Below, one piece after another: positions 18,693-30,853 of a stretch of 64,000 bases of DNA. Position numbers and translations under genes: made by a program. The stretch covers positions 7,750,001 to 7,814,000 of the forward strand of contig JAPFFF010000001.1 of assembly GCA_039105265.1 (NCBI GenBank). Direction: 5' to 3'. This DNA is from Tritrichomonas musculus (taxonomy: Eukaryota; Parabasalia; Tritrichomonadida; Tritrichomonadidae). Position 1 is the first letter of the stretch. The number at the start of each line of letters is the position of its first letter. Under the pieces are notes generated by a model. It had not been told where the DNA came from. It made no database searches and worked only from the letters and a program-made list of their open reading frames with translations.

Positions 18693-20345
18693 ATGAAAAT
18701 ACTTATCAACATCCAAAAAGATAGAGATTGCGAAGTTGATGTGCCTGAAACTTATACTATTAATGATTTAAAAAAACATTTACTTAAAGAGCTTAATATT
18801 CAATATGATGACGCATACTTTAAAAAAACAAAAATAATATATCAAAAAAAGGTACTTAGAGATGATAATGTACTTCTAAATATTGGATTTTTTGATGGTG
18901 TTAAGGTTTCTTGCAAGATTCCATCCAATAAAAATTCTTCATTAGAATCAAACGTTTCATCAACGAGTACCGATTCATCATTCCCTCAAATTTCAACAAG
19001 CCAAACAGTTTTACAACCATCACAAGCGTTTGATTCAAATTCTTCGTTAATAAGCAGTAATCCTGATATTTCTTTTCCTCAAATTTCGACACAGCAAAAC
19101 ACAATTCCTCAAAATCAAGCATTCATACCAAATACGCCTGATCCACTGACATCTACTTCAACACCAACCATTAATGATTTTTCTTTTCCTCAAATATCCA
19201 CGCAACAAAACGTTATTCCACCTGATCAAATATTATATTCAAGCACAGTGAATCCAATAGCTTCCACTTCAGCACTGGCAAATAGTGATTTTTCTTTTCC
19301 TCAAATATCTACTCAACAAAATGTTATTCCGCCAAATTATCCCTCATTTCCAAATACACCGAGCTCAACAACCTCTATGGGAGCGCCAGTAAATAATAAT
19401 TTCTCTTTTCCACAAATTTCAACTCAACAAAGAGTTTATGCTCAAAACCAACCGTCATCAAATCCGATGCAATATCAGTCATCAGCAAATAGTGATTTCT
19501 CTTTTCCCCAAATTACAACTCAACAAGCAATACACACTCCTAATCAAATAGCTCCTACTAATCAAAATATGTACTTTCCATCACAAGCAAATCCAATGAT
19601 GAATCAGATACAATCCCTTTTCCAAGGATATATGAATATGGATTATCGATCTTTAGAAAATAATGTTAATCAGCTTGTTTCTCTTGGCTTTCCTGAAAGA
19701 GGTTCCCGGAATGCTTTACGAATGCTTGGAAATAATATAGATGTAGCTCAAAAAGCTCTTAGCAGCGGAATGTTTCTTGATGACAAATCAAATAAACTTA
19801 TTGAAGGATTATTAAATAACACAATGAGTCCCGAACAAAGGCAGCAAGCAATACGCGAGCTTACTCAAGATATTATTAGTAAAGTTTATTCTGATCAACT
19901 TCCAGAAGATAGGCAATATATTTACCAAGAATCACTTAATAAATATCATCAAATTCAAAATAGTTTTTATCAAATGAACCCAGCAATGCGTAATGCACCT
20001 TATTTAGGAGCTCCTCAACCAATGCCAATGATTCAACATAATAATTTATCTCGCCAAGAATTTGAGATCTTACCACTCTTAAGAAATGCATTAAGTGGAT
20101 TAGGTAATTCCACAGAGAATCCGTTTGTTGTTTACTTGGGAACTACAGATGATAGTCAATTTCAATCAGAAGAAATTTTTGATAAATTTTTAATGGCCTC
20201 GAATATGGAAGAACCTCAATGGAAATTTGTAGCCAAATGTTTATTAAATAATATTGGAATTAATGAAGCCTTTTTTTATCTTGAATGTTCAAATGATGAT
20301 CCAATTGCAGCTGAATCATTAATTAGAGAAAATGGTGTTCAATAA
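18693..20345 (+). CDS. UBL/UBA ubiquitin-shuttle-like protein
   Basis: 550 residues. Residues 1-75 (MKILINIQKDRDCEVDVPE onward, with IIYQKKVLRDDNVLLNIGF) fold as a ubiquitin-like domain: the usual I-x-x-K-x-L-x-D block is recognisable. Residues about 90-290 are a Pro/Gln/Ser/Asn-rich linker with six copies of SFPQISTQQ plus a variable tail. Residues about 322-360 (NQLVSLGFPERGSRNALRML) look like a UBA domain with the LGF loop. The C-terminal end (NIGINEAFFYLECSNDDP) may be a second, divergent UBA-like helix bundle. The order resembles Rad23/Dsk2/ubiquilin shuttles that carry ubiquitinated clients to the proteasome. Which one is not decidable by eye. Stop is TAA followed by A. Confidence 0.75.
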   Translation: MKILINIQKDRDCEVDVPETYTINDLKKHLLKELNIQYDDAYFKKTKIIYQKKVLRDDNVLLNIGFFDGVKVSCKIPSNKNSSLESNVSSTSTDSSFPQISTSQTVLQPSQAFDSNSSLISSNPDISFPQISTQQNTIPQNQAFIPNTPDPLTSTSTPTINDFSFPQISTQQNVIPPDQILYSSTVNPIASTSALANSDFSFPQISTQQNVIPPNYPSFPNTPSSTTSMGAPVNNNFSFPQISTQQRVYAQNQPSSNPMQYQSSANSDFSFPQITTQQAIHTPNQIAPTNQNMYFPSQANPMMNQIQSLFQGYMNMDYRSLENNVNQLVSLGFPERGSRNALRMLGNNIDVAQKALSSGMFLDDKSNKLIEGLLNNTMSPEQRQQAIRELTQDIISKVYSDQLPEDRQYIYQESLNKYHQIQNSFYQMNPAMRNAPYLGAPQPMPMIQHNNLSRQEFEILPLLRNALSGLGNSTENPFVVYLGTTDDSQFQSEEIFDKFLMASNMEEPQWKFVAKCLLNNIGINEAFFYLECSNDDPIAAESLIRENGVQ

Positions 20346-20490
20346 AATGTTAATATTTATCAATGTCCATTAAAAAAAAAATATCCATTTTTATATATAT
20401 ATATATATTTTGTATGTCCATTAAAATAATAATTATCTGATTTTTATTTATTTTAAATTAAACAATAATATTTTATAATAATAGAAAAAA

Positions 20491-23400
20491 TCATATCCAA
20501 GGCATCCATCCTTGGTACATCACGCACAAATTTTCTTTCTTAACAGCAGATGCAATTAATCTTTTAACTTGTGCCTCAATATTAAGAGGTCTTTGTGTAT
20601 TAAAGTCATTACCAGTTAATTTATCACTTATTCTCAAGATAATTTCATTTGGTGTCAACTGATTACTTTTATCAATTTCCAATGGATCATACAAGAAAGT
20701 ATCCAACAACACCAAAATATGTTCAGAGTTCTCACGAATATTTTCGAGAACGAATTCGCAACATTTCTTCAAAGTACCCTGCATTCCAGCCACGCCAAGG
20801 GCGTTTCTAAACATTCTAGTAATTCTGAAGGGAACTTTTTCAGGGTTAGTTTTTCTATTCATTGCGATTTCGAACGAATCGCCGAAATCGATATGAACCA
20901 ACTTAGAAGTAGAATTGTTAATCATTATATTTCTCAAATGACGATCACCCAAACCGATAATGTAACCACAAATAGAAGTCGAAGCCAATGAAGTTGAATA
21001 GTTAAATCTTCGATCTAGCCAATCATTTGAGTCACTTGAAGACATGACCAATGCTTGTTGCAATTCGTAACCGATTTTCAAGTAATCTTTCGGATCTTTT
21101 ACAATCAAGCCTTGCCTTGCTATTAACAAAGAAGAAGAAAAATCATCAATTTCATCATCATCTTCTTCTTGTCCGATATCCAACAAAGAGCAAGATTCGA
21201 GTATTTTTGTTTTATCGGACTTATCGTAAAGAGTCCTACCGATATCGCTCAATTTATTGAAAATATCAAGCATTTCTTCAGGTGTCAGTTCTTCGCCTTT
21301 TTTGCTAATTAATCTTTCTTTGCATAAATTGGCATATGTTTTAGTTTCAAGGAAACTGTCTATACCATAACGTTTTCTAAATTCATCAAATATTTCAAAT
21401 ACTTGAGTGCAATCATTCAGCCAGCCAATCAAGCCAACTTTTGATGATAAAGGAATGACTTTATAAGTAGTAATTGCAAGTCTAGAATTAAGCACTCCAT
21501 TACATCTTTTCTTCATTCTTTTAGAATTGGCAATACTTTGTGATATAAAGTCAAATAACTGCATAACTCTCTCATCAAGACGAGTGTCTTCATTTGCTTT
21601 CAATAGGTAGCAATAACGTTTGCCGTCAGTTCCAACAATCCACATTTTTCTTGGATGCTGCTTAGAATTAAAAATGGTAAATTGTTCACAAACCATTTGT
21701 ATTTTGACAAGTGAATCGACAGTGCAATCAGAGCCAGGAACAGGCAGCTCAATATCTTTCATCATTGAAAGCTCAGGTGCTGCATCGTTGATAGAGATGC
21801 TATCAAGAGCATTAATGAAAGGCACAAGTTGACTATCAATGCTGATAAACAATGAGAGAAACTTGTTCAAATGAACTTTATTTCCTGTCTTTATAAAGGA
21901 TTCAATATAAGGACGAGCTTCATTTAACTGCTGTCCGAATTGAGATAGGAATGAAATTTCATATAAGGTTCTGGGAGGATTAATCGGTGCTACTGTATTG
22001 ATGTGAGTAGATGACAAAGGCGCAATGTTCATCAATGATGAATTAAAGAAGCCTGGAGGTTGATTTGCCAAGGACAAATTTCCTTGTGATTCAATGTCCA
22101 TATCAAGTTCAGTGTCATTAAATGACTCAACAGAAGAACCTGAATTAAGAAGAGTCGATTCATATAAAGGAAGAATGAATTCAGAAAGCATTTTTTTATC
22201 AAGATTAGATTTAACTTGACTTATTGCAGAATGCCATTGTTCCCAAAAAGTTGAAGCTATTCTCAACATTCCATTAGAAAAAACCAAAACTTGAGCTACA
22301 AGTGCAGGTTCTTTCATTCTAAGATGATCCATGATTATTTGTGCAGATTCGCGTTTTATCTTACTAGCATCAATGCTTTTATAAGGTGCTAATAAAGAGT
22401 ATAATATTGCATGCGGATACTTCTCTCCTATTTGAATTAATAAATTAATTACAATGCCCCGTAATTCTTTCTTTTCAATTCCAATAATTGCAATTAATTG
22501 TGGCAATAAGAAGATCCAAACATTCGGTGGCACTGTTGGAATATATTTTGTAAATAAATTGCAAATGGATGGAGTTCCATGCTTTAACAAAATTGAAATG
22601 GTTGGAATTGTAAATGAATTCGTTTGAAGTGGATTAAATTTCAATCCTTTTAATAATGATACAAATGCTTCTTCAAGGTATTCTTCACTTGTTCTTATAT
22701 TTCCTTTACTCTTCTCTTCTTCTTCGTTATCATATTCATCTGAATTATCAGAATCAGTTGAATCTGATGATTCTTGTTGTTTAATTGTCTCGATTGATTC
22801 TGATGATTTTCTTTTATAAAATTCAATATAAAATAAATATTGTTTCATCCACAAATTCGGATCTTCTGGAACTTCTTCTGTTAATTTAGACAAATATTTC
22901 TCACATGACAATTCTTTAGAGGACCATTCAGACAATGTTTTCAGCATTTTGATTCGAAGAGGAGATCTTTCAGGCTGTCTAGCAAGAAGCTTTTTCAAAG
23001 CTTTCGTTGTAGCTTTTCGAACATTTTTATTCTCATTTTTAATGTAATTCAATTTCAATTTAGCATATTGTGCTTCGACGGTTTTTCCGGTTACTTTGTC
23101 ATATACCATATCAACGAGAGGTCTTGTATTTTCATCTTGTAAAGCTTGGCTCTTCAAAAGGAATTTTATTCTAAAATTCTCTATTTCTTCATATGTTAAA
23201 AAGTGGGACATTATTAATAAAGTATCAAACATTGAAACAGGCGATTCTCGCATCTCTTTAAAACGACGTGGCCAATCAGCTTGCAAATTATTCCTTAAAA
23301 TTGTAATTTCATTACAACGTTGGAAAGGAAGAGTATCACTAGTATGCTCAAGATATCTTATCTCAGCAATTTCTTCAATACAAGTTAAAACAGTTGTGAA

Positions 23401-23863
23401 ACAAATCGAATCATAGGTTCGATAATAATCAGTTGAAATCAATGGAAATATGTCTGCTTCTTTCAACTTTCTTATCTCTTGATTTAGTGAAATAACACGT
23501 TGGTAATCATCATTAAGAAGTGCATCTATTGACATGAAATATAATGCTCTTATATCTTTAGATATAGGATTCATGCTCTCATCACTAATGATACTTAAAC
23601 TTTCATTATGATGAATTTCATTCATTCGTGATGCAATTTCATGAAACTTGTCAATGTTGCCGAGATGGAAGGACGACGATGCAGCATATGGAAGGAAATT
23701 GTCATCAATGTCTTCAACTTTTTTATTAAACATTTTATCAAGATCATCATATTTCGATAATGCTTCTAAACATCTCATTTTGCCAATCATGCATTCATTA
23801 AGATTGTAACTATCAGCTTCTGAATCAAGGGAAACCGAATCAGAATCAGAATCTTCTTCCTCC

Positions 23864-23897
<34 letters not shown>

Positions 23898-26800
23898 TGT
23901 TTGTTCTTTTCTTTCTTTTAGATTTTACTTTTTTACCTTCTTTTTCTATGTTTTTCATTTTTATTAGTTTTTCATAATATTTTAATGAGTTTGTGTATTT
24001 ACCAAGTAGTTCGGCAAACTTTCCTTTAGCTATGTTGATGTCATCATCAAATGTCTTCGAAAGGACACCTTCAACAGCCAATGGCAAGTTCAATGTCGTA
24101 TTTAAAGAAATGATCTTTTTAGCGTAACTTTTATATTTCTTATCTTGAGCATTTGTTTGTTCAAACAACATTTCGTAATAACGTAATGCTTGTGCATATT
24201 CGCCTATTTCAAAGGCACGTTTCGCCATATTTTCAAATTCAAAATTATACTCAGGATCTTCCATTGGAATGAAATGTCCAAATTCACCAGTAATTTCAAG
24301 AATTTCAACAACTTGTAAAAAGTGACGAATAACTTGAGGAGGTGGGTTACTATCATAAGAAAAGACCATTAATAAGAAGCATATAACAGTCTGTCTAGCA
24401 TTTGGATTCTTGAAATGAACAGCAAAACTAACAGGAAATATTGCTGTTTGAATGATACTATTTCTTTCTGATAGTTCTTTAATAGTTTTAATGCCAGGAA
24501 GTTGAGAACAGGATAATAAATGCGGAACTAAAGTGTCATACCAACAAATCCAGTCTGTTGAGTCCCAATTATTCTTCGGTTTAGTGTAAATTAAATCACC
24601 TGCATTAACAATTGATCCTGATCTTGGATAATATTTTTTGGGCTCTGGTGGCTTGATGACCAAGTCGTATTCTTTAGCTTTATTTGGGTTATCTTGATCA
24701 GTTCTAAACAAGACAATCCAAGACTTAAATTCGGGATCTTCAGGCAAATTAGTAAATGAATAAATTTGTGGTAAAAATGGGAAAATTCTTTTCTTTAATT
24801 TAACGGTTAATAATAAGAAAAGAAAATGAACTTTTTCAGAAATTACAGGAACATTCATTAATTCTTTTTGTTCTTGAATCAATATGAACATTGTTCTAAG
24901 TATTTCTGATCCATATTTCATACATCCACAATATTGCAAAAATGTGATGAGATGATGCAAAGCATCTTGTATACATGAAATAAAATCAAAATGTTCAATA
25001 TTTTCATGTTTAACATTTTCTTCTTTATCTTTATCTTTGTCTTTATCTTTTTCTTTATCTTTATCTTTGTCTTTGTCTTTCTCTTTTTCTTTTTCTTTGT
25101 CTTTCTCCTTTTCTTTCTCTTTCTCTTTTTCTTTCTCTTTGGTTTGCGTTGGAATCTTTCCTTTGAATGAACAAATGCTTTTTTCAAGCCAATCTAAAAT
25201 CGCTGGAAAGACAAGATAATCAACGCTTGGCAAATAAGTTGAAAAAGTTGTAAAGACATTGAAAACTTCAACGGCTTCTCTCAAATTTAATGAAGGAAGT
25301 TTAGCTAAGAAAAGTTCAGTAAATCGTAAAATATAAGGTGAAAAAAGTGACAAAATATTTGAAGTCAAATGCATAACAGTCTGGATAATTGCAGGCATGT
25401 CCAAATAGTTCCATTGCTGAATCAGTTGATCAACAATCAATGGAATCAAAGGCGAAACAGAATCACCGAAACAAGTGACAAATTTCTGCAAATTATCCAA
25501 GACAATCAACGACGTGCTATTCGACAATGAATGCTGTAAACGATACAAAATCTTTCGTTTGAAATCATCAGAGATGTCACAATCACTACTCAGCAAAATA
25601 GTCAGCAAACATTTAAAAGCAGTCGAATGATCAGGCGCAAGTAAAGGATCTTCAATTATTTCAAGAATGATTGAAATCGGAATCGAAAAAGAAGAAACAG
25701 CCAACTTTTCAGAAAAGCAGGCTCTTCTATTCGGTGCCTTTGTTAATTTTGTGAAGTCAGCACCCGAACTAACCGTTGTTTTTCTTAACGGACCAATTTT
25801 TGAGATAACAATCAACAATTTCGAAGTAATGTCGGAATCTTCAACTTCAGCAGACAAAGCAATGATTCTTGCAAAAAGATACGAATATTCAGAACTCATG
25901 TCCAAATACTTCAAAGCAACACATAGCAAATCAAGAGCAGATGAGATTCTTTTTGCATTAGAATCACTACACAGAGCATTACGAAGAACTCTTCCAAGAA
26001 GTGAAATATTAACATCAAGCGAAGGATTCGTTGAAACTAAAAAAGACAAGAAAAGTAAAGAATGATGGTTTTGCACCTCCAAATTAAGAATCGTCTCACA
26101 AAGATGAGACGCAAAAGGCTGCAAAATTTGTGGATAATAATCTTTTATAATAAGAAGTAAATTTAATACCCGGCGATTAAGTTGATCACTTCCTCCAAGT
26201 TCGAATAAAAGCTCAATTACAAATTTGGAGATTAATGAAATGGCGCTCGGTATTTGGCAGAGTAATTTCAATGCCTTTGACGAAATGACAACTTCTCGAT
26301 CATGAAGTAATTGAAAGAGAATCGGCGTCATTTCTTCTGAGACAGATTCAACTTTCGTTATCGCCATCATTCTTAAATCCGTGATCTTTTCAGTGGCAAC
26401 AAAAGAGATGATCAAGTTCGATATCAACGAATAGTCATTCTGATGAAGAAGCATGAAAAAAATGCAACTTTTTCGAACTTTGTACGAATCATGATACAGA
26501 AATTGTGACATGTGAATTAGTAACTCTTGACTGAAGGTGTAAAAGTCAACTTTGGTCATCATATGGAAACCGTCAGCTATAACTTTTGGCACATTTGTTA
26601 TGTTGATATCTTTTAATAAACGTGAAATTAATCTTGTTTGTATCTTTATTGAATATTCAGGCCATTTTTGGCAAAAACTGACAATTCCGTCAACTAAATA
26701 AGAAGATGTTTTTGTATTCTTAATGGCACTTTTAAATGACTTCTCTCTCAAGGATATCGGGTCGGGATCACTTAATGCTAATAATGCAACAATTTGAAAA

Positions 26801-27960
26801 TCATCAGATGGAAGTTTGGAAATTATATTGATGATCTTCTCTTTAACTGAATTGTATCCGGGTGCATTGAAATTTTGGTCTAAATAAAAAATAAATTCAC
26901 TTAATGATTTTAATAACGAATGTAAATGATTGGTTTCTTTCTTCTTTGAATGTTTGTCTATTTCATTGCAATAACTCTCTAGAATTGTTATTTGCTCGCT
27001 TTCTGTGAATATTTCGGGAGAGCAACGATAGACAAGTGGAAGAAAATTGAATGAATAAACTTTTTCTTGATTGAGTGGAACTTTGTCAAACTGAATAATG
27101 TCGGCAATGTTTGGATCTTGAGAAACGATGTATGATACTGCATCTATGGACATTTGTGGAAGTACTGTGTATTGAAATTTGAGTATATAATTTAAATCTG
27201 TAAAGATTGGTTTGATAAAATCTTTGTATTTGGGATTCATGTACAATCTCATCGATATTAAATACGATTTGATCGATAATTTAACTATATCTTTGTCGTT
27301 ACTCTTTAATGCAGCCTGAAGGATTGAGGAATATTGTGTCAAACTTTGATTAAAAAAGTTGGAAAAATTTCGAAGTAAAATTATAAAAAGTCGTAATGAA
27401 GCTATTTTGCCGTTTTTCTGATCTTCTTGAGATTTTTGTTGCTTCAAATATAGATTGAGAACTTCGTCGCGTAATGTTTTATTTTTCAATTTAAATGAAC
27501 TCTTTAAGGTATTGTTAAGAAAAACTAGAATCTTTTCAAAATATTTTGAAGCTTTGGGAGCTTTACGAAGAAAATGCGGATCGATTTTAGCGTTCATATT
27601 ATTTGCTCGTGAAACTTGGCTACCAAAATTAACATCTACTAGTAAACTCAAAAAAAGAAAGTATGATAATGGATCTTTTTTTTTGATTCCTTCGATCTTT
27701 TTAAACACAAAATCAAAAAAAGCGTTAGAATCAACGCCACTCTCTAATTTTATTTTATATTGTTCTTCAACAAATGATTGAAATGATTGGCAAGCAAGTT
27801 GAAAGGAGTAGCTGTGAGTATCAGATTTTGAATTGATAACATTAGTAATTTTTGCATCAAGTTCAGTTGTATCTTGATGTTTCCAATTCAGCGATGATTG
27901 AGAAGCATGGTAATTGCCTGTATTTGATGAATCTTTGGCAGAAGTTTTCTTTTTTTTCAT
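20491..27960 (-). CDS. TOR: TOR-type phosphatidylinositol-3-kinase-related protein kinase
   Basis: 2489 residues, close to the 2400-2550 usual for TOR. Order: HEAT-type helical repeats (about 1-1250); FAT region (about 1280-1850); FRB domain (about 1885-2045) with FWEQWHSAI and TLYEISFLSQFGQQLNEA; kinase domain with LLKANEDTRLDERVMQLF (near 2120), PLSSKVGLIGW, catalytic GLGDRHLRNIM (near 2337) and DFG in VHIDFGDSFE (near 2357); and a FATC end finishing YQGWMPWI, the TOR version of the GW-PFW tail. It is a cytosolic Ser/Thr kinase controlling growth in response to nutrients. Oddities are a Lys/Glu/Asp array near 940-980, a poly-Glu run near 1355-1372, and an insert inside the FRB. An initiator TCATA lies a few bases before the ATG. 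Confidence 0.93.
25010..25145 (-). repeat. Coding KEKDKE microsatellite in the TOR gene
   Basis: On the coding strand this is a purine-only run of AAAGA(T/G/A)AA-type hexamers, encoding alternating Lys-Glu and Lys-Asp for about 40 residues between HEAT-type helices. The plus strand appears as a CTTT-rich pyrimidine tract. Such a tract forms a long charged helix or a disordered linker. Confidence 0.85.
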
Positions 27961-28725
27961 ATATTATGATGCAGCCATATAATAATTCAAAAAATTGTTA
28001 ATTTGCAAAATTTTTATTGTAAATAAACTTTTTATGAACCCATAATAAAAAAGTTTGATTGATTGAATTTAATAATCAATGAATATACATTAAATAAATA
28101 AATATAGAAAGTTATTTTAATGATAATTAATATTTTATATATAAATTAAAAATAAAAAATACTTTTTTATATTTGTTTATTTAATTAATTTATGATAAAA
28201 CACATTTTATTTTTTTATTTTATTGAAAGGGTAAAAAAATGCTTGTTTTTTAAAAAGTTATTTTATATTTGTTTAGTATTTCAATTGATCCATTGAAATT
28301 TTTGTATTTCATCATAATTTCAAAGGAACTCAAATAATAATAATTCAATTTTTTTAAAACTCAATTCTGAAATTTTCACGTCAGATAGGATTATTTTTCG
28401 ATATATCTCAATTAAAAAAATATTACAAAATTAATTTTATTATTAATATAATTTATATAATAAAATATAAACCTAATAAATCAAAAATAAAATATATAAA
28501 TGTTTATTTAATAAGATATTATCCTTTTAAATTGAATGAAACGTGAAAATTAAAAAACTTAGTTTATACTATTTTTGGTTTATCTGATTTAAATCAGATA
28601 TCATAACATCATATCAAATAAATATTATATTATGTTATAATGAATTCAGTTAACTAAAATGAAAGAAAAAATAAGATGATTTGTAAAATCAAATGATCAA
28701 AAAAGTTTAAATTTTATAAAACATA
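27961..28725. other. AT-rich intergenic DNA
   Basis: No gene. An 18-bp perfect palindrome, ATCTGATTTAAATCAGAT, lies near 28577-28600. Otherwise A/T runs. Confidence 0.5.
27965..27969 (-). promoter_or_regulatory. Inr-type initiator TCATA before TOR
   Basis: Reads TCATA on the minus strand, 4 bp from the ATG at 27960. It fits TCA-Py-(T/A) and would give a leader of only a few nucleotides, as usual in trichomonads. Confidence 0.45.
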
Positions 28726-29964
28726 TTATACATACATTAGTGGTACTGTATCAGTTTTCCTTCTAAACCAGTTATGTTTGATTCCGTATAAAATTACAAA
28801 TATAACTCCAGCAACGATAAGACAGAAAAATACTGGTAAAAAGCTAGATAAAAATATTTTTGTATTCTTATTAGAGCCTTGACTATTAGGTTTCACTGTC
28901 ATGCAAGTCTGTTCTGGATTTATTTTTACATCAAAAGTTTTTTCAGTGTTAAATTTGCAATTAGAAAGTGAGTGAAGAGTAAATCTAATCTGATCTTCTT
29001 CATCATCAAATACACACGAAGCAAAAATGGTATATTTCGTCGTTAGAAGTTTAGAATTATCAGAAATAAAAGCGCAACTTTGGCATCTAATTTGAATTTT
29101 TAAATCAATCAAACTATCAAATCCTTGATTTTTAACAAAGTTCGAATTTTCAATAATAGAAATATGAGCTGAAGATATAGAAAGAACATTTTTTGAAGTA
29201 TTATTGAAAAAGCTAAGGTAATTATATCTTACAGTATTCCCAACAAGAGGCGATGAAGCATGAAAAATAGCATGGCCAGAATTCAATTTATTTGAAGAGA
29301 TATTTAAGTTTTTTTCATTTATATCACTTTTAGATACAACACTTATTGCATTCCCACGAGAAGATTCTTCTTTTTTTGAGAAAACGAAATGGGATTGCGA
29401 AAGTGTCGCTTCTTTTGATACACCTAAATATAAAATTGAAAAATAAATAGCTTCGCACATTTTAAATGTATTTTCTTGTATTGTTGCAGATTCACAATCA
29501 ATGTAAAATGATCCTCCTTGATCTGATTCGCAACTTAAGAAGCAATTATTCGTAATCTTAACATTAACTTGAATTTTGCTTGCTTGATTGTTACAATTAA
29601 TAAATATTGCCCCGCCATGACTATGATCTCCTCTAGATATACAATTAGAAAATGTATTTGAAATGAATTCATAATCGCAGCATTGTGAATATTGGAGAGA
29701 ACCTGTAATAAATTCATTAGAAATTATGGTCTTATCATCAGTAAAATACTCACTATTTTGAAAAATTGATACAGGTGCTGAAAGAAAATGATTAAATGTT
29801 GATTGCATTATTAAGCTCTTTTGAATCTTCATGTTATTGCCATAAATAAAATGATCAAAAGAATAAAAAATGTGTAGATTCTTTAAATTCAAATTTTGGT
29901 GTAAAAAAGTCAGAGCAGGGGACGTCAAAAGGCATAAAGAAAGAGCATTAATTGTTAAATTCAT
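28726..29964 (-). CDS. Type I membrane protein with beta-helix-like ectodomain
   Basis: 412 residues from the ATG at 29964. In-frame codons upstream to 30060 lack an ATG, and this start gives a proper signal peptide (MNLTINALSLCLLTSPALTF). The ectodomain has repeated short beta-strand phrases of the parallel beta-helix type (NEFITGSLQYSQC, ISNTFSNCISRGDHSHGGAI, NNCFLSCESDQGGSFYIDC, IIENSNFVKNQGFDS), including the GGAI/GGSF signature of polymorphic outer-membrane-like and pectin-lyase-like repeats. A membrane span (FFCLIVAGVIFVILYGI, residues about 380-400) precedes a short basic tail ending TVPLMYV. Proteins like this are typical of trichomonad surfaces; ligand unknown. Head to head with the CutC gene. 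Confidence 0.7.
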   Translation of the reverse strand: MNLTINALSLCLLTSPALTFLHQNLNLKNLHIFYSFDHFIYGNNMKIQKSLIMQSTFNHFLSAPVSIFQNSEYFTDDKTIISNEFITGSLQYSQCCDYEFISNTFSNCISRGDHSHGGAIFINCNNQASKIQVNVKITNNCFLSCESDQGGSFYIDCESATIQENTFKMCEAIYFSILYLGVSKEATLSQSHFVFSKKEESSRGNAISVVSKSDINEKNLNISSNKLNSGHAIFHASSPLVGNTVRYNYLSFFNNTSKNVLSISSAHISIIENSNFVKNQGFDSLIDLKIQIRCQSCAFISDNSKLLTTKYTIFASCVFDDEEDQIRFTLHSLSNCKFNTEKTFDVKINPEQTCMTVKPNSQGSNKNTKIFLSSFLPVFFCLIVAGVIFVILYGIKHNWFRRKTDTVPLMYV

Positions 29965-30094
29965 TTTTATAAATATTTTTCTTTCAATTCTGAACTTATA
30001 ATTCAATTTTTCGCCTTTAAATTTGAAATTAGTTATTGAATTTTTTTTCAAAAGAATCACAATTTGTTTTTTTAGGTTTTAACCAAAATTTTTT

Positions 30095-30853
30095 ATGTCT
30101 AGTAAATACACAATTGAAGTTTGTACTTATTCAGCAGAAAGTGTTGCTGAAGCTGCTAGAGGTGGAGCAAATCGTTGCGAACTTTGTTCAGCAAGTCCTG
30201 AAGGCGGGTGTACCCCATCTCCAGGAGAAATTTGGAAAGCGCGTCAAGTTCCAGGTGTCAAATTGATGGTGATGATTCGACCACGTGGAGGAGATTTTTT
30301 ATATACAAATGACGAAATTGATATTATGATTCAAGATATTGATACTGCAAAAAGACTTGGAGCTGATGGTGTAGTTTTTGGTTGTCTCACAGCAGAAGGA
30401 GATATCGATGTTGTCCAAATGAAGAAACTAATGTCACATTGCTCGGGTTTAGATGTAACATGTCACAGAGCTTTTGATATGTGTAGAGATCCTTTTAGGT
30501 CTCTAGAAGATTTAATTTCCATTGGTGTCAACCGTGTTTTGACATCAGGACTCAAATCAAAAGCAGTTGAAGGAATTTCTACATTAAAAAAGCTTGTTGA
30601 TCAAAGTAATGGTAGAATTATTATTATGCCTGGATGTGGAGTAAATAAAACAAATATTGTTCAAATAGCCGAAGGGACAGGTGCAAAAGAGATTCACTTT
30701 AGCGCAAAAGGTTTAGTTTCAAGTACAATAAATTATCGAAATGATGAAGTGTCAATGAGTGGACCTGATAGAAGTGTTATTATAGATGAATACTCAATTG
30801 ATGTTACTTCATCTGAACTTGTAAATTTAATTAAATCAAAATTAAATGATTAA
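30095..30853 (+). CDS. cutC: CutC-family copper homeostasis protein
   Basis: 252 residues, the usual CutC length (about 250). The N-terminal block EVCTYSAESVAEAARGGANR followed by CELC and GGCTPSPGEI is the family signature. MIRPRGGDFLYTNDEI, GADGVVFGCLTAEGDID, TCHRAFDMCRDP and NRVLTSG follow in the order of its TIM barrel. CutC proteins bind copper and are linked to copper tolerance; the exact biochemical role is unsettled. Cytosolic, no targeting signal. It starts 130 bp from the divergent surface-protein gene; a TCACA motif lies 34 bp before the ATG. Stop is TAA plus A. Close resemblance to bacterial forms makes lateral transfer possible but untested. Confidence 0.92.
   Translation: MSSKYTIEVCTYSAESVAEAARGGANRCELCSASPEGGCTPSPGEIWKARQVPGVKLMVMIRPRGGDFLYTNDEIDIMIQDIDTAKRLGADGVVFGCLTAEGDIDVVQMKKLMSHCSGLDVTCHRAFDMCRDPFRSLEDLISIGVNRVLTSGLKSKAVEGISTLKKLVDQSNGRIIIMPGCGVNKTNIVQIAEGTGAKEIHFSAKGLVSSTINYRNDEVSMSGPDRSVIIDEYSIDVTSSELVNLIKSKLND

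Noticed and set aside
24918-25219. Lys- or Ser/Phe-only frames on both strands in the TOR gene
   Set aside because: They arise from the purine microsatellite that encodes the KE/KD tract in the true frame.
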